The notes beneath the pieces were generated by a model that was given only the letters and a program-made list of their open reading frames with translations, did not search any database and was not told where the DNA came from. A DNA stretch of 64,000 bases, from contig NC_085126.1 in assembly GCF_030269925.1 (NCBI RefSeq), forward strand, positions 6,574,501-6,638,500, given 5' to 3'. Positions 35,643-47,400 of the stretch are shown piece after piece. The number at the start of each line of letters is the position of its first letter. The stretch's first letter is position 1. A program made the translations under genes and the position numbers. Source of the stretch: Bombyx mori (Eukaryota; Arthropoda; Insecta; Lepidoptera; Bombycidae).

Positions 35643-37019
35643 CAAATGTCTATTTAAAGAAATACGAGACTAAATAAAGTATTTTAGTGTACCATTTATA
35701 AAAGTGTAAGATCGGGAAAAATAATGAAATCGGCGAATTCGAATTGGCTAAATAGTCAACGTGAGCTTTTCCAATTCTGATAGCACAATGGGCCAATCTC
35801 GAAAATCTCCAAATCAAGGCAGCGCGCAGAAATAGCGCTAGGTTTCCCAATTTCCCCGGTTGTTGGAAATGCAATTTGTCGGATTGTACGTTTATACAAA
35901 CAGGCTAAGGCTACGAGCACAATGGGCTCAAAGTGGAATAAAAATATATTAATATTATCTGTCTTCAGTCCACGTAAAAGTTTTCTTGGGAAGATTACTA
36001 GTGGTGGGTACCCGTGTTCTTCCACAGCAGAATTTCAGAGGTGAATTAGTTCCTCTGGGCTACTGAAGCCTTAGTTTGGGTTAGTTGACCGCCGTCCGTA
36101 GCTCGGCGTTATATTTTTACGACTGGGTATACTGACGCCAACCCTCCTCTTTTCTCATCGGGGCTTGGCACCGGCAATGGTAGAGTTCAATCCACTGCGT
36201 GGAGGACAGGAAGGAGTGGAGGAAGATAGTCCTAACAAAAGTGCTCTCCGTAAAGGTCACGACCTTCGGCTCTGAGGAATACGACGCACGGAGTCCAAAC
36301 AAAATCAATTTATATGGAAAAATATACATGTGCATCATTTTATTTGGGAATTTTTCACGTACCATACAAATGCATGACACTGTATCGTGTTCCTAGGATA
36401 TCTTTCCTTTTTTTTGTGTAAAAATCTACAACGCTCTTTTGAGTTTCGTTTATCTTCCAGTATAATAATTAAACACTTTAAAATATGTAGCTAGGTACTT
36501 CAATTTTCTACCTTTATCGACGATGAGTGTAGTATGAAAAAACAGCAAGAAATTTCTAATAACTTACATTGTACATTAAGAAATGTCGTTTGAAATAAAA
36601 TCGTTTCGGTTTTTTGTAGTTATTGTATTAGGAAATAGGAAAACATGTAAGATTAAATAATTGGTGTACTCATAAAACAAAGAGATTATATTGAAAATCA
36701 AATGACATTCAACTAATGTCATATTGATCACAAATTCCAGACGTTTGGGAATAAATATTGTTGACAAGATGTTCTGATTAAAGTTCTTACTTGAATGTCT
36801 GTATACGTATTCTTGAGGTGTAAGTTGTTTTTTTTTATTAACTTGAAAATACGAAAACCTTAAAGGACAAAGTCGACCGCTATTCGACCTTCGCAAGGAC
36901 TACTAAAGGACCCTTGAAATAACAATAAATTAATTACCTCACGCTGAGGAAAATAATTATGATAACTTATTAGGCTAGCTCACGGGCCAATTAGCGGAAA
37001 GTCGTTACTGGAGCCAGAT
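35643..37019. other. Intergenic or 5' intron sequence
   Basis: Mostly AT-rich, with short open frames but no family or splice structure I can defend. Possible LINE scrap at about 36130-36250 (GACAGGAAGGAGTGGAGGAAG). Confidence 0.4.
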
Positions 37020-37170
37020 CAGTTGGTTGATTCAGCGAAGCACTGCTCTTGCTAGGGCTAGTGTTAGCAAATTCTCGTAGACTAAGCATGTGAGTTCGCC
37101 TACCCATCCGTGCTTACTTGGAATTGCCTCTTAGGCTACCAAAGATTAGTTAGGGAAAGAAACTGGAGCC
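37020..37170 (+). mobile_element. LINE family B fragment, decayed
   Basis: AGCGAAGCACTGCTCTTGCT and GGGCTAGTGTTAGCAA match family B in plus orientation. Confidence 0.55.
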
Positions 37171-37449
37171 AAAAAAAATAATCAGAGTCTTGCCAACCAC
37201 CTTCAAGTTCAAATCAGAGCATGGCAGAAATAAGCAAGTTGGTAGGTCACGTGGGCTCAGTTTGTTTAAGCCATTCGTACTAAGGTGACTATTTATTGGT
37301 ATTTAGATCATTCTTTTTAATCCGCCATCTAAAGCAAAGTCTTCCATCCAATGCCTGTTGTGCTTATTGGAGATTGTGGATCATGCGCATCAGTGTGCAA
37401 CGGGTGGCTATCACAGAACACAAGATATTTGGCAGATGCCTGAATATCC

Positions 37450-37662
37450 CTATAACGTTTGCCTATTTCCGCCGTGAAGTGTGCCGTGAATGCGTTTCGG
37501 TTTGAAGGGTGGGGCAGCCGTTGTAACTGTACTTGAGATCTTAGAACTTATATCTCAAGGTGGGTGGCGCTTTTACGTTGTAGATGTCTATGGGCTCCAG
37601 TAACTACTTAACACCAGGTGGGCTGTGAACTCGTCCACCCACCCATCTAAGCAATTAAAAAA
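37450..37662 (+). mobile_element. Bm1 SINE
   Basis: From CCTATTTCCGCCGTGAAG to CATCTAAGCAATTAAAAAAA; 5'-truncated. Confidence 0.8.
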
Positions 37663-38754
37663 ACGTTATTTTCAAGATAACTTTGCTTACATACAAGTTC
37701 CGAGAATTCAAATCTGAGTTGTCTACCGAGCAATTGCACCCGATTGGTAGAAGATGATTATTTTTTTTAAGTTCTATTACATGTTATGCTAACATAATAA
37801 AAATGTTTTTTTCTTAAAATCGAAATATTACTGTCCTCGTGCTATGCACGCGTGTGTTCGAATCCCATCCTTGTCACCACTTTCATATATGAATTAAAAC
37901 ACTTAATTAATAATTATTTAATATGAACACGCACATAACAGAATACTATTAGGAAAAGACAAGGAGGAAGTTAATTAAAGAGCGAGATAGCTACATTTTA
38001 GAACGACAGATGTCGAATGCGTATAGGTTTGATATCTCACAAGTGTTATCAAGACCCGTGTTGTTCTAGGTGTATGTGTGAAACGCACATTCATCAGGAT
38101 CGGTAAATGTTTACGAGCTACGCGACCTTGATCGATTGAATAGAACCTGTAGAGCGAGACAAACACATCGATTACACATCTCCGGTGCTCTAACGTCCTT
38201 GGAATTTGGTAGAATTTAATTTAGGAGAAAAACAAAGACGTGTAATCTTATGACTGCACTTTCAATGGCAGTGATTCATTAGAGTTGAAACTGAAGGCAA
38301 TGAACACGTCAGTGATTTTAGGTTATTAATAACGTGACCATTCTTTTTTCGTGTCAAAGCGATATTTCGTATAATATAAATAAATACATAATAATATATA
38401 GGGTACGTCGAGGTAATATGTAATATTTAAGTGCAAAATAAAAATATGGTTTAAAAAATGACTTGAAATAATCTATTATGGTATTTTACCTTACTGACAT
38501 CTTAATTCTTATATCAACTTGCCCTTAATATATAAATAATTTCGCAACAAAAAAACTACTTTTCTACAGCAAAATTAGTTACTTTAGTATGTATTTTGTA
38601 GTAATAAATACATGCACAACAGATAAAATATGAAAGCGGGACATTTTTGTTCTCATTGGGGAGAGCGGGACGGACAGCCTGAGAGCGGGACAATCCCGCC
38701 CAAAGCGGGATGTATGGCCACATTAGTTATTAATTACTTAAAAGCGCTGAGTTC
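37663..38754. other. Intergenic AT-rich sequence
   Basis: A box-B-like GTGTTCGAATCCCATCC at about 37855 hints at a SINE scrap. The segment 38640-38710 has repeated GAGCGGGAC-type words. Nothing coding supported. Confidence 0.4.
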
Positions 38755-38960
38755 GTCCAAAGTACGTTTCCAGAGATCTTTTTTGCTACGTACCAACCGG
38801 CTTAGGAATGAACATCCCTTCACGGTATTTCCTCAGCGATATAATATGCCCTTTTTAAAGCGAGGTTTGCGAAGAGTATTCAGTGGTAGGCAGCTACTTG
38901 GCTGTGCCCTTCGCATTGCTGATATTTGTGAGCAAAAGTGTCAGCCAGAAAAAACAAACA
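38755..38960 (+). mobile_element. LINE 3'-tail family C, degenerate
   Basis: GTTTCCAGAGATCTTTTTTG, CAACCGGCTTAGGAATGAAC and CTTGGCTGTGCCCTTCGCA follow the family in plus orientation. Confidence 0.55.
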
Positions 38961-39029
38961 CCATACAATCGGTTAGCTGATTTGACAATCAAAATAAAAT
39001 TGGCATTTTAAGCGTTCTGTATTAATTTA

Positions 39030-39170
39030 CTAGCTGAACCGGCAGACTTCGTAGCGCCTCAATCGAGAAATAAAAGACCTAAACTTTTGTATAAAATAAA
39101 CATAAAACAAACAAAAGGAATCCGTCCGACGGGCGACACATCAAAGGAAAAACAAAATTGTTATTTTTAT
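39030..39170 (-). mobile_element. Helitron family J fragment
   Basis: CTAGCTGAACCGGCAGAC ... GAGAAATAAAAGACC is the reverse of the 21283 copy's 3' half; the other end is cut by the neighbouring Bm1. Confidence 0.65.
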
Positions 39171-39382
39171 ACAGCCCACCTGGTGTTAAGTGGTTACTGG
39201 AGCTCATAGACATCTACGACATAAATGCGCCACCCGTCTTGAGATATAAGTTCTAAGGTCTCAGTATAGTTACAACGGCTGCCCTACCCTTCAAACCGAA
39301 ACGCATTACTACTTCACGGCAGAAATAGGCAGGGCGGTGGTACCTACCCGTGCAGACTCACAAGAGGTCCTACCACCAGTAA
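39171..39382 (-). mobile_element. Bm1 SINE, 3' truncated
   Basis: Reverse copy beginning at CAGCCCACCTGGTGTTAAG, ending CCTACCACCAGTAAG. Confidence 0.8.
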
Positions 39383-39536
39383 GATGTATTTTTTATTTGA
39401 ATTGTTTTGGTAATTTTAAGTAGGTATGTTTTAATGATACTACTATGTACACATACGGACTTATTGTTGTCTGAAATAAAATAAATCAATTGAGCCCGCC
39501 GAAAAATCGAAACGGAATTCTCTTATTCTCTTTGGT

Positions 39537-39977
39537 CGTCGTCGTGGCCTAAAGGATAAGACGTCCGGTGCATTCGTATTAGCGATGCAACGGTGTTCGA
39601 ATCCCGCAGGCGAGTACCAATTTTTTTTTAATGAAATACGTACTTAACAAATGTTCACGATTGACTTCCACGGTGCAGGAATAACATCGTGTAATAAAAA
39701 TCAAACCCGCAAAATTATAATTTGCGTAATTACTGGTGGTAGGACCTCTGGTGAGTCCGCGCAGATAGGTACCACCGTCCTGTCTATTTCTGCCGTGAAG
39801 CAGTATTGCGTTTCGGTTGGAAGGGTGAGGCAGCCGTTGTACTGTTAAAAGTGAGACCTTAGAAATTATATCTCAAAATGAGTGGCGCATTTACTTTGTA
39901 GATGTGTGTGGGCTCCAGTAACCACTTAGCACCAGATGGACTGTGAGCTAGTCCACACATCTAAGCAATAAAAAAAG
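39537..39977 (+). mobile_element. Bm1 SINE, full length with tRNA-like head
   Basis: Best-preserved full copy: CGTCGTGGCCTAAAGGATAA (A box region), GGTGTTCGAATCCCGCAGG (B box), linker, body and AAGCAATAAAAAAAG tail, about 440 bp. Confidence 0.88.
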
Positions 39978-40106
39978 GTGAAATGTGAAAATAGCTGTAA
40001 AAAACCGTTAAATGCAGTGTGTGTAATGTTGGCTAATACTTATGCCGTGACAAAATTCAAGACCCCATCGCCATTGCGCAAGCCATTCAAAAACATTTCA
40101 TCAAAA

Positions 40107-40328
40107 TCTATACTTATATTCCATTATAACTACTGAAACATGCATCCGATTGACTTGAAACTTGGTATCCATGTAGAAAATACACGTACTTAATGGATAG
40201 GCCAATGTTTATATGAATGTTGGACTCCCCACACCAGTTGCGGGAGCGTTAATGGTGAGAATCTTTATGGGGGTGAGAAATAATAATGCTAATTTTAAAT
40301 GGCCAGCGAAGCGGACGGGTACAGCTAG
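40107..40328 (+). mobile_element. Non-autonomous Helitron family F
   Basis: A|TCTATACTTATATTCC ... GCCAGCGAAGCGGACGGG, ending TACAGCTAG|T. Confidence 0.8.
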
Positions 40329-40614
40329 TATAGGATAAGTTGCTAAGGTCGAGTCAGCGAAAAGGACGAAGAAAAACCATGTCGAAGTAATATTTTTCAG
40401 TCTAACGGACACTGGCGCAATAAAAGTATTTACACCCCTTGTTTATGTTGTCGATTTATTGTGATCTTAATATAAGCTCCGTACTTCGCTCGTCCACCGA
40501 AGACTCTGCTTGACAAATAATTCTTAATAACAAAGTCACAATATAAATAGCAAATAAGCTGTAAATATTTTTTTATAGTGGGTGTCTTTACTAACATTAA
40601 GTAGTTTAGACATA

Positions 40615-40766
40615 AACAATATAAATGCTGCCAGCCAGCTTGAGACATGAGCCATTTTGACGGTTGCCCCACCCTTCAAACCGAAACGCATTACTGCTTC
40701 ACGGCAGAAATAGGCAGGGTGGAGATACCTACCCGTGCGAGCTCAAAAGACGCCCACCACTGCACG
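40615..40766 (-). mobile_element. Bm1 SINE fragment
   Basis: GCCAGCCAGCTTGAGACATGA to GACGCCCACCACTGCA in reverse, with an internal deletion. Confidence 0.65.
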
Positions 40767-40944
40767 AAAAATGTTTTGTAACCTTAACTTTTCCATAGGA
40801 GTAACATTTTTTTGTTTTTAAATACGTTATTTATTTTTGTGGTAAACAATTCGTCCTTCATATCCTTTTTTACTCACTTCTAGCCACCGGAACAGAGTTC
40901 ATCCATACTACCAATAGACAACTAGACCCAATGCGTTCATCCTT

Positions 40945-41237
40945 TACTAACGGTGATTTAGGTACCACAAGCACCGGTCATCATTCTCGTCTAACCCGTC
41001 GCATGCGATGAAGGGCTCGACGAGTAAGTTAACCCACAGACTCAGTCCACTGAGTTTCTCGCCGGATCTTCTCAGTGGGTCGCGTTTCCGATCCGGTGGT
41101 AGATTCTGCGAAGCACGACTCTTGCTAGGGTTTCGTGTTACCAACGTTGTCAGGTTTGAGCCCCGTGAGCTCACCTACTAGTTAAGGTTATGCTGAAATA
41201 GCCTTTCAAGGCTCTCAGATTAGGTAGGAAAAAAAAG
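40945..41237 (+). mobile_element. LINE family B 3' tail
   Basis: Plus orientation, with stem-loop segment at about 41048-41082 and terminal AGGTAGGAAAAAAAAG. Confidence 0.75.
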
Positions 41238-41432
41238 CGTTCAGTGCATTTGCAAAGGTCGTTCTTGCCACGTAACATCTGACTCTGGAATGAACCGTCT
41301 TCTAAGGTGTTTCATAGCATGTCCTTATTCAAACGAGGTTCGAAGTGAGATCTTAGCTGGCATTGCTGATGTCCGTCATCGACAGTGATTATTTACAACG
41401 AGGGAAGGCAATAAAAACGACAAACAAACATT
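41238..41432 (+). mobile_element. LINE 3'-tail family C, degenerate
   Basis: GGTCGTTCTTGCCACGTAAC, AAACGAGGTTCGAAG and GCATTGCTGATGTCCG, directly after the family-B tail. Confidence 0.5.
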
Positions 41433-42360
41433 TGTTTCTTTATTTTTCAACTGTAGATATATAAAATTCGATGAGGACTACGTTCATGTTTTTCTCAGTT
41501 CAAGGTGAATATTCCACGCTGTTCCCGCAGTTGACAATAAAACTTAGATCATAATAATTTTGATGGAAGTCCGAAGTAACCGAAAATGTTATTGCTATTC
41601 AGGGTATTTTGTAAAAATATTTTTTTGTATTTTCTAACCTTCACTGTTCATCGCTGCTATATTGAAATAATATAAAGACTAGAAATATTAATTGGGAAAC
41701 TCTTTATTGACGTTATAAACAATTTTAACCGTCTTCAAAAGGAGGAGGTTCTTTTTTTATGTTTGTTACCTCATAACTTTTGACTGGGTGAATCGATTTT
41801 GATGATTTTTTGTTTATTAGAAAGTTGACGCTTCCTGTGTGGTCCCATTTCAATTTAGTCCAGTTCTGATAATGGTATCCATGAGAAAACCATATAAGTC
41901 TTAATTTTGAATTAAGTAAGTGCGCGACAAATACATGAATAACTCAATAACTCAATATCACGCCAACTAATTTGTTTTGGAATATCTTTTTGTTTTCTAT
42001 TTGAAGTCAGTTTTTCTTAAAGCATGTCTATTTACAATTATTTTTAAAGTTGTTCTGATTATCGGTCTACTGGTAGGACTACGAACCGTGAGCTAGTAAA
42101 TATATTAAGTATTAAATATATATCTTTAAAATGGTGTTAAAAATACAGAGCTTTTGTATGTAGTATGAGCATGTATTGTTTGGTCCTAGTTTTTGTATTG
42201 AATAGGCAATGGGTAAGTACACCATACTGCCAAGTAGTTTTATTAGACATATTATAAACTACGATAAATCATATTTTAATAACGAAGATAGCTGTTACAG
42301 AATATTATATTATGAAGCTGGAGCACGAATGTCTTTGTTGTTTACGGCTCGTGCCATTTA

Positions 42361-42361
<1 letters not shown>
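41433..42361. other. Intergenic AT-rich sequence
   Basis: No coding, repeat or RNA feature recognised. Confidence 0.5.
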
Positions 42362-42426
<65 letters not shown>

Positions 42427-42955
42427 CCCTACCTAAGCTGATAGCCCTAGGGGCTATTTCAGCGTAACCCTAACTTTAGTAGGTGAGCTCAAGGGGCTCA
42501 AACCTGATGACGTTGCTAACACGAACCCTAGCAAGAGCCGTGCTTCGCAGAATCTACCACCATTGAAAACGCGACCCACTGAGAAGATCCGGCGAGAAAC
42601 TCAGTGGGCTGTGTCTGAGAGTTAATTTACTCGTCGAGCCCCGTCGAGAACGGTGACCGGTGCTTGAAGTACCTAAAAGCACCGTTAGTGGATCGGGAGG
42701 ATCTGAGATGACGTGTTTTGGGCGACGTCGACTGCTTTCCATTCTGTCCGCAGGATCGGGAATGTAGTTACCAGCGGCCACGATGAGAGGGTTCTCGTGT
42801 CGTGCCGCTTTATCGAAGTGGCGCATCGACGCCGACTGTAGATACTTACTGATGGACTCTAAGTCCAGGTCGTCATGGAGGTCGACGTTCCTGACGAACC
42901 ACGGGGCCATTTACCATGTCATGGCTTAAAGGTCTTGTTAGCAGGCCATTAAATC
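42362..42955 (-). mobile_element. Jockey LINE family B, 3' end with ORF2 C-terminus
   Basis: An uninterrupted T run of about 65 (the A tail) is followed by the family-B 3' UTR and the last ORF2 codons on the minus strand: APWFVRNVDLHDDLDLESIS and [14 protein letters not shown]. These match the ORF2 C-terminus of the full-length LINE at 56652, tying family B to the jockey clade as a sister subfamily. 5'-truncated. Confidence 0.85.
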
Positions 42956-43647
42956 TTTAAAAAGTAGCGTCTCAAGAATTCTTTTTTTCATTTTATTATG
43001 TTTACAGGTAAGGCCAAACAAAGCACTGTTATTCTAGAGATTGATAAACAAAAACAAACGGGCCTTGTTGTATTCACTTCAAAAGACAAAACACATTTGT
43101 TTGTTTACATTCGCATTGATCCAAAACACGTGAGTTAGGGATGTGAACGAGTATAAATGTTTGGAAAACAATCGTTTTTATTGTTATTAAAATAGATTAT
43201 GAATGTTTTGTTATTCCATTTCTGTTCTGGGTCTTTGATTTAAACAATTTGGTGTTGAATTTACAAGTAGTATCCTATTTATAACACAATAGATATAGGT
43301 TTGTTACAGAAAAAGACAAAAAAATATAAAAATTCCGTACGTTTTCAAACTAAGTCCTTTCAGCGGTATAAAACCATTAACAAAGTTTTTTTTTTTTTTC
43401 AAACTCTGCACTCCACTTATATCGGTCTTTAAGTTCTCAAGATATGTCAGTACTTTTATTTAGAGAGGCTTAATAATAATATTCTGTTCATTTATTAATT
43501 AGATTCGAGTTTGCGACATCTCTATTTTCGAACTTCTTAGATTTGTTTTAAATAAACTCCAAAAGGACAAACAATTGCATTTGACACATGTGTAAATATG
43601 AGTATTAGATGCTGAGGTGGTACTTATTTAACTTCACGTCACTTAAT
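42956..43647. other. Intergenic AT-rich sequence
   Basis: Nothing recognisable. Confidence 0.5.
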
Positions 43648-43762
43648 GGTCGCGGCTTGGCTGTGCCCCTAGCATTGCTGATGTCCATGGGTGGCGGTAG
43701 CCACTCACCATTAGCTGGGCCGTATGCTCGTCTGCCGGCAAGGGCTATAAAAAAAAAACATA
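43648..43762 (+). mobile_element. LINE 3'-tail family C
   Basis: GCTTGGCTGTGCCCCTAGCA to GGCAAGGGCTATAAAAAAAAA. Confidence 0.72.
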
Positions 43763-44044
43763 ATACAAATCCCCTTTATTACATAGAGCTACAAGAATGT
43801 TTTATTTATACTATAAACTTATTACAGTAAAATAAAAACAAAAGCTATTATAATAAAACAAAATTAACATCGAAATATTATTTATTTATTTATTATTAAT
43901 TACGATACAAAAACTTAACGACATTAAAAACTGGAGAAGAAGCGAGATTCGATCAGGAATCATATTAAATTTGCGTAAATTTTAAATTCGAGTTTATGTT
44001 ATTACTTAGTTAGTCATTAGTTAGTCAATTAGCTCTTTAAATAT

Positions 44045-44290
44045 TTTTTTTTATTGCTTAGATGGATGGACGAGCTCACAGCCCACCCGGTGTTAAGTGG
44101 TTACTGGAGCCCATAGACATCTACAACGTAAATGCGCCACCCACCTCGAGATATAAGTTCTAAGATCTCAGTATAGTTACAACGGCTACCCCAACCTTCC
44201 AACCGAAACGCATTACTGCTTCACGGCGGAAATAGGCGGGGTGGTGGTACCTACCCGTGCGGACTCCCAAGAGGTCCTACCACCAGTAAA
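44045..44290 (-). mobile_element. Bm1 SINE
   Basis: Reverse copy, body complete, TTTTTTATTGCTTAGATGG to CCTACCACCAGTAAA. Confidence 0.84.
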
Positions 44291-44473
44291 TCCAACTACT
44301 ACTTAAATACTCTTAAAGTACTTGTTGTAGGTGCTGCAAGAACCCGTGGTCCTATCTTCTTCTTTAACCTGTGTCCTCCCAATGCTGAGTGTCAGTCTCT
44401 TCAAATGCATCCAATTCTTTTCGGTATCTTGCCTATCGTACTGTTCACTTAACAAACAAAATCATTGTTTTAT

Positions 44474-44530
44474 TTTCTTTTTTTCCTACCTAAGCTTGTA
44501 ACCTAAGAGGCTATGCCAGCGTGACCGAGC
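44474..44530 (-). mobile_element. LINE family B terminal fragment
   Basis: CTTTTTTTCCTACCTAAGC to CCAGCGTGACCGAGC, cut at the start of the LTR-like sequence. Confidence 0.6.
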
Positions 44531-44965
44531 GTTACCATCAAATATTACTGTTTGAAGAACGTGATATTTGCTATTTTAACAGCCTTTTAATAATTGATTG
44601 GTAATAGTAACGCCATCTATCGCCGAATAGTCGAACAAATATCGAAGGATCTAGTAGCATCTAGAACGCTCGAGAAATACAACGCAATCTATTGTCAGAT
44701 AGCGGAAACACAATACTCGAAATGTGTGGAATATTCTCGATAATTCTAGGGATGTGGCATCGGCTATAAAAGCGTTGCAGAGATGGCACGCAGTCTGTTA
44801 GTAATCGGAACTTCTCGAAGCGAAACAGGGAACGGATCACCTGAAGCGAAGCGGAACAAGCGAATTGAGAGTTTTAAAGTGTTTTAAGTGTTCTAAGTGT
44901 TGAATACAGTTTTTAAGTTGTACTCCGGTCAGAATTTTTTTTTATCCCGAAACCCAGCGCGTAAC
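44531..44965 (+). mobile_element. Possible solo LTR
   Basis: About 435 bp bounded by inverted GTTAC ... GTAAC. It contains CTATAAAAG at about 44764 and a CAGT initiator-like site about 27 bp downstream, as in an LTR promoter. No flanking duplication or internal genes seen, so this is tentative. Confidence 0.35.
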
Positions 44966-45489
44966 ATTATCATGGTGAAAAGCAGTAGGTATATAATAAA
45001 AGTAAGCGAAATATTTAATAGTTTCCTAGCAGTCTTGATCACGTCACATCCTTATTTAATGAATACATAAATAGATGCAGTAAACATTTCGTCTTTATGT
45101 AGCGCATGGCACTTAGTTTGCAACGTGTCTGTTGTAAAGCACTGTTTACGTCGTAAGAAATGGCCGTGCAGACTAGATAAGTAATATTTATGGACCAAAA
45201 AAAAGTCGACACAAATTATCTAATGCTTTAAACCAGTCTTTCTCAAAGTGGGCGATAACGCCCCCTGGGGGGCGTTTGAAACCTAGAGGGGGGCGTTAAG
45301 GGGCCCACGAAAAAATGGGGGGCGTTGATGTGGGTTAGGGGGGCGCTGTAAAATTTGTAATTTCATTTACTTTATAGTATTTTAAATTTTACTAAAATTA
45401 AAACTCACCTACTACACAATAACGAATAATTAGCTTATATTTCTACCCTGTATGCTGTTATAAAAACTTAAAATAATTAACATAGATTT

Positions 45490-46052
45490 CATTTTCGAAC
45501 ACCCAAACTCGTGACTGGTTTTTTGTTTCGGGTTCGTACGCGTATATCCAGGATTCGTCACCTGATACAATGTTGTATACAGCATTTGAGAATCCTGCGT
45601 GGAATTTCGCGATATGTCACATGTCGATCTTCCTCAATCAGCTTACGCACAGCCTCAACGTTTTCTTGGGTGACTGCAGTTTTGGACGACCTTGACGGGG
45701 ATCATCACTGAGCTTGACACGTCCACGTTGAAACTCAGCAAACCAGCGATAAATTGTGGTTTTGGATGGGGCTTCATCACCAAATGCAGAAATCATCCGG
45801 TCAACACACTGTTTTTGTGTTAAACCACTTCGAAAGTCATAATAAATCATCGCTCTTAAATTTTCTCGAGTCAATTCCATTTTCTCAACGACTAAACAAG
45901 TTTGACAAAACCTCGTGACAAGACCGAGAATCTTTTTTTAAATAAATAAATGGTATTCGATTTTTAAAACCAAGGAGTTTTTAATTAAAAAGATTTCAAT
46001 ATGACAGGAACAGTGGAAATATTCCATTCCCGATACTTTTAGTGCAGCCTAG
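45490..46052 (-). pseudogene. Mariner transposase remnant inserted in another mariner
   Basis: The minus-strand ORF starts MELTRENLRAMIYYDFRSGL with the helix-turn-helix, then DDPRQGRPK. A frameshift follows, and an internal deletion brings in VSGDESWIYAYEPE (first catalytic Asp). The rest is lost. Its 5' terminal repeat (CTAGGCTGCACTAAAAGTAT) starts after a TA at 46053-46054, inside the neighbouring mariner. Confidence 0.82.
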
Positions 46053-46054
46053 TA

Positions 46055-46900
46055 TACGGCGGATGCATTAACACCTCCCAGCCAAGCTCTCTTAATTTTT
46101 GCTGAGTGGCTAAAGATGTGTGAGGTCTAGCGTTATCGTGATGAAAAACCACACCCCTTCTGTTGATTAATTCCAGCCGCTTTCTCTCAACTTCTTGCTT
46201 TAATCTCATCAGTTGTTCGCAGTAGAGTTCAGAATCGATGGTTCTGCCTGGTGGTAACAGCTCATAATGTATAATGCCCTTCCAATCCCACCACACACAC
46301 AGCATCACCTTGTTGCGAATTAACCCGGGTTTCGCCAGAGTCTGTGAAGCCTAACCGGCCTTAGACCACAACCTTTCTCGTACGTTCTTGTCGTACGTGA
46401 TCCACTTTTCATCACCAGTTATCAGCTTCTTCAAAAATGGTTCGGTTTCATTACGTCGTAATAAAGAATCACAAATGAGTACACGGTTCATTATGTTTCT
46501 TTCAGTTAGCTTTTTTGTGTACCCAGTTTTTTTCAAATGCGCCATAACTATTTTGTGGTCAATTCCCAGTTCTTCAGTTACGTTGTAACTACTGATATGC
46601 CGATCTTGCCTAACTTTTTCAAAAATGCCATCGATTTTATCCGTAATAAGGCGACCAGAGCGACGTGCATTTTTGACATCAAAATTTCTGGATTGAAAAC
46701 GCTTAAACCAAATTTGTGCTACTCTCACAGACACAGCACTAGGTCCATAAACATCGCAATTTTTTTCACGGCTTGCGTTGCTTTTTTACCTTTTTTGTAG
46801 TAAAATTTTAAAATGTATCGAATATCTTCATTAGATTCTTCTTCACTCACCTTGACAGAACGAAAAATAAATAAAAATCACACCTCTTCCTAATTTTAAT
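46055..46900 (-). pseudogene. Mariner transposase remnant (different subfamily)
   Basis: The minus-strand reading has VSEEESNEDIRYILKFYYKK, AQIWFKRFQSRNFDVKNARR, TGDEKWITYDK (first catalytic Asp) and FHHDNARPHTS (second Asp). It stops at HPPY, just before the expected third Asp, where the other mariner is inserted. One in-frame stop lies near 46350. Family length is about 345 codons; about 280 are visible. Confidence 0.85.
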
Positions 46901-47400
46901 TTGGAATTATCTTCTTTCGAATTTATGCTTTTAATGATACCAAAACCAGCCAGATACAAATAGTATAGCCAAAGAGATTTTATTACAAGTTCATACATTT
47001 TTAAGCTATTGCATAGCTTTTATCCCGGGCTTGAGCGCGAACCGACCGAATCATGAAATTCCGTAACGAAAAAAACCTAACACCCCTCACTCCGCCTACC
47101 ATGTAGCTCGCGTTCAACACATTCACACGTTGCGCTTGTGTAGTGTTTGTGAATAACCGCGTGGCGTGATGTCACACTGCATGCGAATCATGAAAAGTCT
47201 GCCCATCTCTCTATCGCGCGGTTTAGCTTATGACTGTGAAGGGGACAGTTAAGGTTTTGCCTTTATTAAGGTTTAATATGGCGTGGTCTTGTTTTATTGT
47301 TATTTTTATATTAAATTATCATTGTCTAATTATAATGTCATAAGTTGATAAAAAATGCTATGCCATAGCTTTACCGCCGCAGTTCCCGAGTGCCACACGT

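Noticed and set aside
35650..36025. Overlapping minus-strand frames of 74 and 89 codons upstream of RNF123
   Set aside because: No family match and no consistent exon structure; could not be supported as coding.
38630..38980. 116-codon plus-strand frame as a host gene
   Set aside because: Most of it overlaps a decayed family-C LINE tail and it lacks splice or family evidence.
42209..42436. 75-codon plus-strand frame ending in poly-Phe
   Set aside because: The Phe run is only the T-rich LINE tail.
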